A DNA stretch of 64,000 nt from Stichopus chloronotus (taxonomy: Eukaryota; Echinodermata; Holothuroidea; Aspidochirotida; Stichopodidae), in contig CM037850.1 of NCBI GenBank assembly GCA_021234535.1, positions 1,054,001 through 1,118,000 of the forward strand, given 5' to 3'. The stretch's first letter is position 1. Every line of letters begins with the position of its first letter. The notes under the pieces were generated by a model. The model saw only the letters and a program-made list of their open reading frames with translations, had not been told where the DNA came from and searched no databases. Positions 39,990 to 54,390 of the stretch are shown in pieces. The position numbers and the translations under genes were made by a program.

Positions 39990-40560
39990 ACATATTGACC
40001 TATGTCAAATTAAATCACCATGTATGCCAGTTTCCTGCACTCTGTTTGGATGAAGTCTTCATATCTACAAATAATGGCCTTATGCCAATTTAAATCGGCA
40101 TCTGTAATGGCACATAACGTGGAATAGGACTCTGATTGGAAGAATGTCGATTTAATTTAACATATGACAGTTTCTTCTGGTCAGAATTGTAGAAACTGTC
40201 ATGTGCGGTTATTGTCCAATATAATCAAGATGGAACTGACACAAGGAACTGTGACAATTTCTTCCAATTATAGTTCTAGGAGATATCATGTGCCCTATAT
40301 GGTCCAGTAGTATATAGAAACTGACAGATGTCAATTTAAATTAATATATGTACAATTTAAACCGACATGTGACAGTTTCCTCCCATCAATTTTTTTAAAA
40401 TGTGTCATGTGTAAATGTAAACCAATGAAAGGACTTCAAACTGTCATATGCAGAAAATTATGTCGATTTCTTGGAGATACTGATGATTTCATCCAAACAG
40501 ATTGTGAGAGACTGACATATGACGATTGAATTCAACATATGTCAATTTCACACTTATGCC
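39990..40560. repeat. Degenerate repeat rich in CATATG/ATTTAAAT and GACAGTTTC motifs
   Basis: Blocks of the form (T)ATG(T/C)CAATTTAAATC and CATATGACAGTTTCTTC recur in both orientations about eight to ten times (for example near 40012, 40085, 40150, 40190, 40325, 40365, 40440, 40510). Inverted copies sit next to direct ones, so the region should form several stem-loops. It is non-coding and inside intron 1. Confidence 0.6.
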
Positions 40561-43500
40561 ACTCTGGATTCAACTTACAGTAGGAGTGTTATCCATCTAA
40601 AGGACTTAGATAATAAATTCTGGGAGGACTTATATCTATAATAAATATATACTGGGTCTTGAAACAGGCATGGTCTATGAGTTCCTACTCGGGGAGGTAG
40701 CATTTAGTGAGATGTCTCAGTAGAGGATATTAAAGACAAATCCATGGTAAAACCTGAGAGTGAGAAAGCCTGCACTTGGAAAATTTCTGTCTTGGAATTT
40801 CCATCTGGATCTGCCCATGGGGTGGTATGTAGTATATGATTTTGGATGAATATCTTATATTTGGAGAGGGAAATGCTAGTATTTTTCAATATATTATCCA
40901 TTCAGTCAAAACTTTTGGAAAAAGTCAATCATGTAAATTAACAAAGCTCGTGTATAGTACATGCATGTGCATGTAGTATAAGCTACTGTGTGTGCTACGT
41001 AGAAGTAGGTCCTTGTGAACTATATTTATTTGACTTTACTTTAGAACAAACTCACCAGAGATATATTTTGTTTTATGGGTGAGAGCTCGGGGGTGGGGAC
41101 AGACAGAAAGTTCCAAGGAGGGTGTGAAGCAGACAACATTTGAAGAAATTGCCTAATTATGAATGCAGACTCACACAGAAAATCCATATTGTCTTCGACT
41201 TACATCACTGTACATATGTATGTAAATAATAGTGCATCTTGGCAGATTCATAAGGTTAGCGGTCGCAACCTGGAAACGTCGGCCGGCAACATGATTGATT
41301 AACAGGCAGCGGTCATTTCCACCTCTGCCTGTGTTGTGCTTTATAAGATAGGAAATGTTCATAAAATAGTGACATAGGCAACAGGAAATGTAATTACACT
41401 ATGCTTTTATAAAAGTTGTAGTTTTTAAACTCCAGATCTGACATTTAAAGGAGGTGCCCTCTTATTTGAGCAGAAACTTTTGTTGGTTTCTTTTTATTGT
41501 GTGTTGGTTAAGTTGCTCTCTCTTAGATATATAGGCATACATTGTAAGTGTAATTAAGTTTGTAGTGGGATCTTGGAACTCTATTGCCTTGAAAACTACT
41601 GCAGAGATTCTGACAATCAACCAGTGCTTTACATATGTAATATACTGATTCTAATGAGCACAGTTAGGCCTATTCCCTGTGAAGGGCAAAGGTCATTCTC
41701 ACCAATGGGGGGGCGGGGACATTCAGTGAAACATCTTGTGAACATTATGATTGATGACTCAAAGTATTGAGAGATCTCATATATTGTGTCGTCGCTATCA
41801 ATCCTAATTATCACTGGTGGTTGAAAAGTTTGTAACCTTTGCTATGGATTATTAGGCAAACATGTACACTACATGTATAGATGTAACTATAGTATTTCAT
41901 CAATTGAAATTCCAATGAACATTTGCTTCTTTGTCTTTAACCTTTTACTTTTGAATTTGATCTTAAAGATTGTAAACCATAATGTTGTACTTTTAATTCC
42001 ATAAGGATTCGTTTTTGGACTTCTTCGTAAAATCAAGGAAGAAGGATAGCTAATTGGTTTTATCAAATGCATGCCGTTATTATTAATGCTTTTGACAACG
42101 CTGACACAGTTATGTAATTTAGAGTAGAGCGGTTAAAGATCAACATAAGGAGATCAACCTCTGATATTATCACTATGTTGTTGTTATGCCTATGTCCATT
42201 TATTTTTGATTTTTATTCAGGCCTATTTTACTTTTCAGTAGCCCTAGGCTAGGCCTACTACGAACTTCATGTTTTGTGTAGGCCTAGCTAACCACCCTAC
42301 GGGGCCGGGGCATACAGTACTACAAAACGCTGTCAATCTACAGCTTAATTGTGTCCATCCGCCGGTGATTTTCTTTAAAATTGACCGTGCGTTATCCATC
42401 GGATAGTAAACAGATTCACATCGTAGACGTACGCTTACCCCTTGCTTACCTACGCATGAGGATAATAAATATGTGTAAGGATAATAAATGGTAACCTAAC
42501 TGAAATCGGCCAATTACAGTTGAGGATTCTTAACAAGTAGGTGTATGAATTTCAAATCAGCAGTCATCACAGAAAATACTGTTCATGCCCCTCACTGTGT
42601 GGTAATTTGAAATCAACAGCCATCACATATTCCAAAAGTAACCATGTACCTATAGCTCTCATTTTAAGTAGGTTAGCCCAGTCATTTAATGAAATAAATT
42701 ACAACTATCAATCCAATAACAAATTGCCAAATATACATTAAATCAGTAAAACAAAGTGATATTTTTGGCCCATTTTGCTGCATGTAGCCTGTCAAATTTA
42801 GGACTAGCGTTATAACCAATTGGGCAGACGTTCATTGACCGTACAAAGTATTAGCTATTAAGAGTTTCCTGTTTGACTTCACGATGGTGTGTTATTCTTT
42901 TTTTTTTTTGAACATGTTCTGTTCATAGGAAAATACACTTACCTTCCAGACCAACTATATCACCTCCTGTCTGTTATAGACAATGTTTGTTTCACCCTGC
43001 CCTATATATACTGTATATCATTATGCATGTAGACAATCTCTCTAAATTCATCTACAAATTAAGAATATAGGTTTCAACCTAAGCTATGGGGGACAGTTAA
43101 ACTGCATGCTTTCATGTGTCAGAGCAACTGAAACTTCTTCTTTCTAATGTCTCTCTCGTAGGAATGAAAGGGAAGTACCATTGGACTGGATAGGGAGAGT
43201 GGGAAGGGTGGGGGGAGTGTATGTTACACAGCTAATTTGGGGTCAATTTCAGAAAAGTGCAGTACGTGATAACATTCAATGGATCTACTAATATGGGAAT
43301 TTCATGCAGAACTTTAATCAAACTGCGCACGATTTTTATTGACAGTTCAAGAGGAAGCAGGTTAATGGTTATAGGGGAAAACCACAGGTGCATAGAAATA
43401 TATTTACAGTAGTACTGTAAACTGTACTTTACAGTCACCCACAGGTAATATGTAGGTTGCTATAATCTGGGGCCTCATAACTGTGTAGTGTACATATTCA

Positions 43501-43629
43501 AGGCCAAACATTGTGCTGGTTATGTTAATAATTAGCCAGTGCTGTGTTTTTCCTAATAAATTGAACACACACTTTGTTCAATCTTAAATAACTTGACATG
43601 ACTTATTCTCCATACAATTTGAAATTATA

Positions 43630-44228
43630 GTTGGATCAAGATGATCAGGCAGGAATCAATATGATCAGGCTAGATCAGTCAGGAATCAACATGATCAGAC
43701 AGACATCAGTATGATCAGGCCGGAATCAATATGATCAGTTCGGAATCAATATGATCAGTCTGGAATCAGTATGATCAGTTTGGAATCAATATGATCAGGC
43801 TGGAATCAATATGATCAGGCTGGAATCAATATGATCAGTTTGGAATCAATATGATTAGGCTGCAATCAATATGATCAGGCCGGAATCAATATGATCAGTT
43901 TGGAATCAATATGATCAGGCTGGAATCAATATGATCAGGCCAGAATCAATATGATCAGGCCGGAATCAATGTGATCAGTTTGGAATCAATATGATTAGGC
44001 TGCAATCAATATGATCAGGCCGGAATCAATATGATCAGTTCGGAATCAATATTATCAGGCTAGAATCAATATGATCAGGCTGGAATCAATATTATCAGGC
44101 TGCAGTCAATATGATCAGGCTGGAATCAATATTATCAGGCTGCAATCAATATGATCAGGCTAGAATCAATATGATCAGGCTGGAATCAATATGATCAGGC
44201 TGGAATCAATATGATCAGGCTAGAATCA
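43630..44228. repeat. 20-bp minisatellite, about 29 units, with higher-order structure
   Basis: An uninterrupted array of the 20-mer GGAATCAATATGATCAGGCT, with essentially no length change between units. Variants at fixed positions (AGGC or AGTT, GATCAG or GATTAG or TATCAG, GGAATC or GCAATC) define a higher-order block: the run containing ATATGATTAGGCTGCAATC appears at 43850 and again 140 bp (seven units) later. It lies inside intron 1. Confidence 0.92.
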
Positions 44229-46499
44229 AGAAGAAAGAATAAAGAAAAAAAAGGAAGAGAATTGAAGAACTTTCAAGAAACCATCAAGGTTTCAATCACT
44301 AGATCTAGATAAAGTTTGTCAAATTGTTGAAGTAAGTTCAGTAAAATTACTTCTGAATCTTGACAAACATCTTTTTATTAAAATATATATATTAGTCTTT
44401 GACAAAATCTTTGGAAGCTGAATTCAATTCTGTACTGCATACAACTCCCATCCTGTAATTATTTATGGAATAAAAGCAAATTTTACCCTTTAGAGTTTCA
44501 AAAAATATTGACATTAGCTCGCCAAATGTGTCTTGTATCCTTCAGCTTCTAAAGTTTCATAAGTTTAACCTATTTTTGGGCATATGTTTTATTTTATCTC
44601 ATTTCCGGCTATCAAGTTTGGTTTGAGCTGCCCTGAAGATTGTGAAAACAAAAATATATATTTCATTGTCTAGTTTAAAGCACCCCCCTCCGGACCAATG
44701 TAGATAAAACAAAATTATCCATGCCCGACAGGAGATGAAATTATGGAAAAGTCTGTTTCGGAACCCTGACTTACTCACATGCATTGATGAAAAAAACAAC
44801 AATCAAATGTTCAATGGGTGTAAATAATGAGACACTGATGAGGAATATTTAGGAAAGGTGTGAATATCTTGATTTGAAAGGCCATACTGGAAATGATTTC
44901 ACAGATTTCATAAAAAAGAAAAAAAAAAGAAATACCAAAACTATGTCAATACAATGAATGGAGAAAGACTTAAGGGTACAGAGTGATTTAGGAAGCTATT
45001 TGAACCAACAGTGGTATCAAGAAAGTTTCATAGCAGGCCATACCAGCTGCAGGGCCTCAAATAAATACAGCTCGTTGTGTGAGTTGTGATCGGCTTATAG
45101 GTATAATGTAATGGCCCTGTGGGAGGGAGGGGAGTAATCCTAGATGCAATACCCCCCCTCTGCTAGGCAATCCCTGGAGGTTCAGGAACATTGCATAAAT
45201 CATAATTGTATGCGTTTGAAGTGCTTGGAATTGTACTGATGTATTTCAAATTAGCAGGATTTGTTGAAGTGCAGACAAATTGGTTGTGCCTGAAGCTCAG
45301 TATAGATGTAAGCACAGGCTGACTGGCCACCTAAGTCACACTAGTAGTATACCTTTCGAAAGTGGAATTTTTTTTTTTTAAAGTGTCATTTTCACTATTA
45401 GTATTATAATATTCTCAAAATTAATGGAAACCAGTCTGGTTAGACGTTTGCTACCCATTTAAGAATTTTTGTATCATTTCCCAAATTCCTCCTTTATCAG
45501 CCCAGAAATCTTGGTCAGCTCCTCTTCTGCCGTGAAGTGCATGCATTGCAAACTGTACAAGAACTTTGGTGACATACATGGCGTTGAACAATTACCTGAA
45601 AGTATGTGATATTGTCCAACTGTAAAAAGGGAGCCCACTTTGCCCAATATTTCATCTGCCGCTAATTTCACATTCAGATCGATCAACTCAGCTGCGTTTA
45701 TTATTTTTTTTTTTCATTTGTGACCCCTGGACTTCATCCAGCTTGCATATTTGTTTATTTTCACCAGTGTGTGAGGACAGCTGTCATCAAATTCATCGTC
45801 TGCATTAATATCAAACTTAGAATCTTTAATTTTTTTGGATCTTCCATGTCTTGCTTGTCTGGAAGTTATGTTGTGGTCCTATAAATAAAGCATATATCGT
45901 ATTTTTGATTTCCAGTCCTTTTTTCCATTTTGTATGAATTATATGGCATCCCTTGCAGACAGCTGGCCTTTTTCTGTGAAAGACAAATAACACACCAAAG
46001 AGTTCAGAAGCACAATACGTCCAAGTGCTTTGACTTTTTGTCATTTTTAATGTGTTAGCTATTTCTTTTTTTCGTTAGCTTTTAGGAAGACTTGGCATTA
46101 TTACTTCCAGGCAATATCCTGAATAACATTATTGCATGAAATTGCAGTTTGCACAGGTACAAATCTCACCGCCTGAGGAGGACTGTGATAGATAAACCAG
46201 GAGAAAATGTCACATATATTGCTTGGAACACTTACAATGAACAGGCATGCTCTATATTATCAAGGGTCATTGCCACATATGATAAGGAACATAAATTTCT
46301 TGCTTTTCTAATTAAAGGCCATCGGTAGGTTGGTCTCTAACTTTCTAAATAGTACGAATGCAGAGGATTTTACCCTTCGCAAATTCTCAGTCTTTGTAAT
46401 TTTACTATTATGATAAACAGAAATTGCTTTTGGATTAAAGATTAGGAAAAATGTGGTTGTTTAATTGGAGTTCATCTGTGTTTTCAATAATTTCAGCTG

Positions 46500-46580
46500 T
46501 TTATAGGTAGATACATAGCTGGTTATTACCGGTTATAGCTGCGTGCCTGGCTTTATAGCTGGGTATAGCTGGCTTCAGCA
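46500..46580. repeat. Short TAGCTGG-type repeat
   Basis: Irregular repeats of TATAGCTGG(G/C/T) with variants over about 80 bp. It is similar in style to the repeat at 47409-47550 but not clearly the same family. Confidence 0.45.
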
Positions 46581-47408
46581 TTAGACAGGGGTTATATCTT
46601 ACTAAGGTGTTTTTTCAGTAGCTTCCTCATTACAATGCAATACATAATTTAGTAATTGCACAATCATTTTCAATTACGATGGAAAATGACAAAATTAATG
46701 AACCTTGACAGTGATACATGTGCCATAATAATAGTATTATTGCTCATGTATGTGGTTCTACTTGAAAGGTTGTTCAGCCTCACTGGCTGCACTTTACTGG
46801 CGTCCTGCTTGTTTTGTCCAGGTAAATACTGTAGCTAGCTGAAGGGGTTTCCCAGTCCACAATAGCCATCAGTGCAAACTTGTATCACTGTATGCAATCT
46901 TCAAGTGCAAAGTAATGTAATGTTTACTGCTAAACCTGCCTGGCAGATTTAAACCGTCTGTAGCTGAAAATCTGCAGCTTGGTTTGGACTATAATTAGTG
47001 TGCTTTCTGCCAGATACTGTGGAATATTACGTGTGTATGTGTAGCTACCAGTTGATTAATTTTTTGTCCGAGATTTACCTTATTTTTGCCATACTTTAAT
47101 ATTACTTTGCTGTGCATTTAATTTAACTTGCAATTTTGACAATGAAGTAGGCAAATTGTGCACAAACCATGCAGTAGTTTTTTCATACCTGAACAGTGGA
47201 AGAAATAGTTTCTGCTTTTGTAAAATAGGTGGTAAAGAAAATACAATTCCTTACAAAATGTCAATCTGTAAGTTTGTTGATATACAAACCAGTAGAGATA
47301 GGCCACTGCTGATTATGCCTACAGTTGGGTTAAAATTTTAAAAGAAATCTGATCATGCAGATTTGAGTAAAAGTTTAATGTGGGCGATATGTTGACACTA
47401 GCACTATT

Positions 47409-47550
47409 AGCTCTGTAACAGGTTAGTATAGGCTGCTATAACTGGTCAGCATAGGCTGCTATAACTGGTCAGTATAGGCTGGCACTATAACTTTAACTGG
47501 TCAGAATAGGCTGCTATGAATAGGCTGCTGTAGCTGGTCAGTATAGGATT
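47409..47550. repeat. 23-bp tandem repeat (CTGGTCAGTATAGGCTGCTA-type)
   Basis: Five to six imperfect units of about 23 bp, each containing TATAGGCTGCTATAACTGGT. Two units are interrupted or shortened (near 47480 and 47520). Confidence 0.8.
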
Positions 47551-50500
47551 CAGCCAATAGCAGTGATCTCAGGTAGTCACTTCAGTAGTTTACGTGAGAA
47601 TGTGCATGCATAAATGGTCACATTTGTTACGTTGGTAACATTGTGAAAACTACCGGTCCTCCGGCCAGCTATCAGCGGTCAGGTGCTCGGCCGCGGGCAA
47701 ATGGTGGAAATTTATACTCACATCACAAAATAAACATGTGTCTTCAGTGGAAACTTCCTGTTGAACTTAAATTGTATATCAATCACTGCACGCTGAACTT
47801 GCATAGCTGAGGCCTGCGTGCTGTACCTAGGACAATTCATGTTTTCAAAGCTGTGGAAACAATTAATAACATAAGTCTTGAAGTCTTGGAAATGGAAGGG
47901 CTAGCTGTGGAAGAATAATCAACTTTGCTTTAGGTTGGAAAGAAATATCTGACACTCAAAATTCCACACATAACTGATGTGGCACATTCGTACAAATCAT
48001 AAACATCTGGATCATGTCAGTATTGCCAGAAGAAAAACATTACAAATAGTGAAAAGTTTATTCAATGAATTTTATAGTGCTGGCAAAACAAGTTGCCTTT
48101 GCAGTGTAAAGAAATACTGCACTTGACAATTGGTACAGTTACTTCAGGGAATTGTAGCTTCATTCCCCCTTGAAAAGAACTTGAAATCACAAGTGATGTA
48201 CGTACTAGCATCACATTAATAAAAGTAAACTTTTTAAGTAATTAAATGGGAAGGAATTGGACTATAAGTTTTTGACAATCAAATTTAGCTCTAAGGCTTT
48301 GTTTCATTATTGTAACAAATCATAGTAAAACTGCTTAAATGCAATCTTCAACTCATCCTATACTGAATGTATTACTGTACTTTGCTGACTGTAGGTGAAA
48401 AAGAAAAAACTGTCAATTTTAACTCATTGCTGGAATTAAACTATATTGCAAATATATCCTGCAGTGTGCTTACAGTACATGTAAAATCAAAAACAACTTA
48501 CAAATGTTGTTGATGTTTGATCCCTTTTATAGTAGCACTGCTTAGCTGTGTCTTATAGTTGAAGTATGGCAGTAATTTGAAATATGTTTTGGTGAAACTT
48601 AATGAAGTACTACCTTCCACTTTCTAGTGTGAGCAGTTCCCTTAGTTTTGTATCATGATGGTATATGTTCCTTGTTCAGAACAATGGGGTGAGCACTTTA
48701 CATATTTGGAACGATGCTTGTGATACAACTACCCAATGATCACAGATAAGAAGTGTTACATGAATTCAACTGAACGTTAGCTCTGGCCTCTGGTCTGATG
48801 ACGGATCTCCAAAGAGACACAGAAGTGTTCCTTTAAACGGAAAGTAGAAAGTAAATGCCATCGGCAATTCATGTACATCTATTATATATAAAAACGGCAG
48901 AAATTGAAAATATGACATAAATGAAATGTGCACAGACTGACATACTGTATAATCAATCTACACTATGGTTTATATATTCACATACATTACTTTCCTGCCC
49001 TAAGCCATACAGTATCTCATCAAATTGAACATTAGCTCCAGACCACTGCTGAGATAAATCAAAGTCAGTAGTATGTTACCAGAACTTAAGTTAACATAAC
49101 ATTGTAAAATTACATATGACATACTCCTGATTAACATTTAACTATATGCCAGGAAAGTGGGAAGTTGATTCTGAATTAAATTATGTTATGTTATGATATA
49201 GGATAATAGATATATATTAAACTCTTAGTCAGAAACCATTTGATTACACTTCCTGTAACAGAGTGGTTGATGAAGCTATTTTTAAAGAAGGAAAAAAAGA
49301 GATGCATCTTGTGTGGATAGGGATAGACCTACTAGACGCACAGTTACATTTCATTTTCAGGAGAGATGAAAATATGTATGTATGGTAGTATTCTGTTTCT
49401 CTTGAATGTAATGAACCTGTGGTTGGGGACAGATCTTTGTGTCTGCACCCTGACATTTCTGAACTCTTTGGATGTGCAGTGCTTAGGTTACTGAAACATA
49501 GGGACACGTTCTGCCTGGTATAGGTTCTAGGTGTGCAGTTGATTCAGATGGCTGTCTCCCCCCCTCCCGCATATGTAAATATTGAAAATTATGGAAATGA
49601 AATGTCTCGATTGAGAAGACTTTAGGCTAGTACTCAGTGTGATGTGATAAAAGCAGGTCTGCATGTTTAACTGACTGGAAAATGGTAATTGTATGACATC
49701 ATAATGTGAGGATTAGCTGGATCACTCATGAATATTCATATATTGGTAACCTACTGTGGGAATTGCCCCTATAACAGGAGTATCACCACCTATAAGTGCC
49801 AAATGGCAATCATTATGTCATATTTCCAGGTTGTTCTATTTGATCATAGTAACCTTATTTGTTTTGATGTAATATCCACGCAAGGTAAACATATTCTCTG
49901 ACTTTAATGTGACTTCTTTTGTACTTTGACATTAAATGTGGTGATCTGGATCGTTAGTAAAGATATATGTCTTTGGAAAAGTGCAGATGGACCTTTACCA
50001 CCATCTTCAATGACCTCAGGTTACATTCCACACTGTTTCATTCTAATTTTAATTGCTTTCTCTGTTCTGATGTTATTTTCATCTCGCCACAAGGTCTTCC
50101 TTTTGGTTGAACTTCCCACAGGATCTTAAAGATCAGACCAAATTATAGCAAGCCATGTTTTCTCCTTCTAGACTAGATGCTAGTCACTAGACAATATTCT
50201 GTTGCAGTATTTGTTTTCTTTGTTTGGTAAATGCATAGGCCTACATGTATTTTCTTCTGCTTGATCAATTTCGTGCATGTAGTCCACAATTATTGAAAAC
50301 AACAGGCAAAGATATTATTGGTCTGCTGTTGGTAAGAGTACATTTTGAATTCTGTCGCTGAGGTTTGTGTGGTAGACTGTATGTAGGTCTGTTCAGTACT
50401 GTATAGCACTGTTATACCATGTACAGTGCAGTCAGCAAGTCAAACAAAGGAATGCATTTTAGGACAGCTGGTACATGACTTACGTTCCTTTACTTTGAGG

Positions 50501-53500
50501 GCAGTTGATAATCACTAGCCTACTAGGTGCCTCTTTGGCGGTCCCCCCATATCGCTGCCGCCACAAAGAGCCTGCCGGCGATGGTCAAACATTCCTTACA
50601 CAGAGCCCAAAATTTGGTGAACTTTAATGTTGATGGCCATCGGTCCATTGGTTGCTGCACACACGATGCAACAGAATACCAGGAGGTTCAGCTGTCCAGT
50701 TACATGTTTGTTCACAGTTGATCTACACGTGAAGCTACAAGTGATGGTGGCAGTGTTTCTCTTTTAATTAAATACCCTCAATCGTCTTAGATTTTTTTAA
50801 CAGAGGGTTGGGAATGATTTTAGCAGAACTGAAAGAAATGTGCTGCCAAGGCTGGTTCATACTCCCATAGCTCGCTATAGCTAGGATAGCAGTCTCGTGC
50901 TTTACTGATGTAAAGTTGATTCACACTTTTTGCTATATAGCATGGCGAGACGTACTGCAATATAAGTTTTTATTTCTTGTTGCTAGGGGACTTTTCAGCA
51001 AAACGAACCTTAAAGATTACCCTAGATTACCGCACAAGGAATGTATTTTTACCATATATGGGTTGTTTCAAGCAACCAGCGGCTGTATTACATCTCGTGA
51101 TACAGAGTATGAATTGGTCTTTACTCTGCCTCATCACTTACTGTACCTCTCTCTCCAAACAACTATCATATTTCACAAGATCATACTCAGTAGAATTTAT
51201 TTGGTGATATTGTTTCTTAATTAATAAACTTGTCCATATCTGGTTTTGATTTACTATCATACCTCTCTTTGTTCCTTTTTCATAATAATGTCATTGCATA
51301 ATCTGAGCTAAAGTGTATGGTACATGCATTTTTTTTTTTAAAGTGAGAAGAGGTAACACAATTAACAACATACATGTGCCATATAACTCCTCTGTCCACT
51401 TTTGTATCTTAAATGTCTGTGCATTATGTACCTGTACTACTATGTCAGTTTATGGCGGAGAGATAAGTATGTCAAACTAGAAAACATTTAGTGTGGGCCT
51501 AGAGCATAGTACATTACAAGGTCATATTACCTGACAATATTTGTACAGTGTCACTGAATGTGTTTTATTTTCACAGCATTATACACTATGTCAAGTTTGT
51601 CTTATTTTAAAATGTGGTTTCTCTTCAACGAGAACCAACTTGCCCAGGTGGCGGACAATGGCATTCATTGTTGGCTCAAGATGCATGCTTTATCTTCAAT
51701 GTGTTAGAACTTTCTTCTTGTCCAAACAAAGTAGCTGTTACCTTTTGATAATCTTTGGCAACATAAATCATTTGATAAGCCTCATTTCTGTAAGTGCTTT
51801 TAAAATATTTAGGGAAGCAAAAGGCCAGATGCCATGAGAAGTAATCCTGTTATGACAGAAATATGTCAGTAACATGTACCAGTCACATAGACTAGTCACA
51901 TAGCACAGCTACTTGCAGTATGGGTAAGCAACATTTTTATTCATAACTGAAATAGGTTAAAAAAAAGAGAGTTGTTACCATTTCAGTAAACTTGAAATTA
52001 AGATGCCAACACTAGTACTAACACTGTTCAATGGGTGTTAACTTCAGGCATATAGTCTGTTATAGAATATCCTCCCTTTCCCAGAGTGATTGTGCATTCT
52101 TTATCAAACAGTATGTTGCAATTTGTCAATCTAGAAGAATAGAACCCATAAATTGATACTGTATTTACCAGTAATGCATTCAGTGCAAGACTAGTTCTTC
52201 TTTCCTAACAGGTCAGCTGTATGTTAATTATTGAGGATGAACTTTCACAAATAATTGCCAAACCAAAATATTATCTTTCATGCAATCTTCTCCATGGGGG
52301 GTTTTAGGGAGACTGTCTCACCCCTTAGTGATTATACTGCCCCGTAGAGGTACTGTAGCAGCCGCCTCCTGAAAAGGAACATTTTTCCCTTACCAAAGCT
52401 CCCCTTGACAAAAAAAGAAAAAAAGGAGGGAAAAAAATTGGGTAACTGCCATTTAAAATAAAGCAAGAAATCATCTCTTAGTGGCATCATGTTGCCTCAT
52501 TTTGCATCTCATTCATCAAACATTTCAGGATGTGAGGTTGAACTTCATCCTTCGAAAGCCACGCCTTACCGGCAGTCATTTTGTGATCATGGATGCATTT
52601 CATGCTTTGCTGCTCCCTTTCCTTAAAAATCTGTGAAGAACACTGTTTATGGTATTAAAAAAAAATGTTCAACATTAAGAAAACAAGTGAACACTGGTGT
52701 GAATTTAATGATACGTTTAGTAGTTAAATTGAAAAAGTCTTTAAAAGCTGAATCTTGCTTTAGGATTTTCAGAGATTTATGCATGGTGTCTACAATCAGA
52801 CAAAGCAGGAAATTATTTCCCACATTTTCATATACTGTACAACCTCACTATTTATAGAGCCTGCAGTACTTCATTGTTGTCTGTTCATTCAATTTTACAT
52901 TGTTTACATGTTTAGAAACTCCTTCACCAAATCAAAATAGGTTGGTTAACCATTTTTCAAGAACAATTAGAATACAACCTGCTGTGTTTTACCCTTGACC
53001 TCATGAGTGATAGTCCTGTATCATATTAAACCATCTGAAATTGCACTTTTCTAACGTTGTTGGAGAGCAGAGCCGACACTTGCTAGTAGGAGAGGAAGTG
53101 GTTTGTCCCGTCCAGGTTATCCCCGATTCATTACGTAGATTCCTAGCGAATCTTTTAATTGACTGTTTCATCTTCAAAGGAATTAAATCGTAGGATGGTT
53201 AATGACCAACTGACTTAATAAAATACTTTTCTGGAACCGCAAGGATTGCCATTGAGCTTGAACTGTCTAGACTAATTCGAAGTGATGGAATCTTCACTTG
53301 TGATTATCTTTTGAGACCTTTTATGATCTTGTATAACCATAACGCCTACCCATGGGCTTATTAAGTTAAAACATTTCATGCTCTAGGGTGTGACAAAATA
53401 ATTGTCGTGACTGTGTTCATCCTTCACCATGCACCCTTTAACACAGGTTGTCAACAGAGGAGGGCCACCATGAATGAAGTGCAAACGCGATTGGCAACTC

Positions 53501-54390
53501 CTGGGAAGGGGTTGAGGGGTGGGTGTTTCCTGTCCTCCTCACCTCCAGAGGGTTTGGATAATTGAGACCATAAATCACTCAAAAAGGTGCCTTAGAGTCA
53601 ATCTCTTGCTATTGTATATTTGAAAGATGCACTAGCCTACTGTCAACCTTTTCTTTTTTGGGTGAAAGAGGGTGGGACTTTTTGGGAAGGTGCTAGTTCA
53701 GGTTGTTGGTAGTTGGGTGCCAGCTTTGACTCAGGGGTGGAGTACCATCCTAAGCCCTCCCCACCCCACCTCCTCTCCTCTCCTATTGTGATCTAGGTGC
53801 CAGCATCTAACCATTCCATGATATAATGAATTTTAGTTAGTAATGGCTGGTTTGCAAACTGTGCTTGACTCTATAACTAAAAATTGGTTTGAATATTTGT
53901 CCCAGTCTATGATTGGAACAAATATAAAATCTTTTGTCTTTCGTCTTTTGTATCGGAGTATGCAGGGAATAAATGGCCAGAGCACCCAATGCATAACTCT
54001 TTACCAAGTTTTGATTTCCTCGGATGCAGAGACTAATTGCAAGACAATTAAAATTTGGTTCGATCTTTGAAGTTACTTTCTTTTCTCCTCTTTGCATTTC
54101 ATTCTACTATGACTGCTCTGTTGGTCTGAGGTAGATCATGCCGTCTACAGTTGGTCCACAACACTCACTCAGCCAACAGTTCTCAAACCATCATTGCTGG
54201 CATCCATGCACTGTTTTGGATCCTAATTATCGCAGAACATGTCGCAGAAGATTTGTTCAAAATTAGTAATTGCTTCGTTTTAAATTTTAATCGACAATTG
54301 ATTTCCATAGAGTTATGGGGTCACCAAAGGGAGTAAGTTTTCCCAAATTCTTACATTTTTGGCTCATTTTATCAATTTATCTTTTTGCAG

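Larger units (their letters stand above)
15451..54390 (+). other. Giant intron 1 (38.9 kb) between the coding exons
   Basis: It begins GTAAGC and ends with a pyrimidine-rich CAG, and its flanking phases match (phase 1). Within it I find two full-length MITEs (16390-16747, 33526-33880), a SINE-like copy near 20.1-20.4 kb, several minisatellites, poly-A runs of 17-19 bases (18105-18122, 18681-18697, 21084-21102), and CpG-richer blocks near 15.8-16.1, 27.8-28.3, 42.3-42.5 and 50.5-50.7 kb. Apart from the separately listed elements it appears non-coding. Open frames longer than 100 codons (for example minus 36643-37110 and minus 35275-35661) look like low-complexity or chance frames. Unrecognised small exons or an embedded non-coding RNA cannot be excluded. 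Confidence 0.55.

Noticed and set aside
42425..42500. Minus-strand donor-like GTAAGC sites and a 19-bp duplication (AGGATAATAAAT)
   Set aside because: No open frame of useful length precedes the donors; likely chance plus a small duplication.
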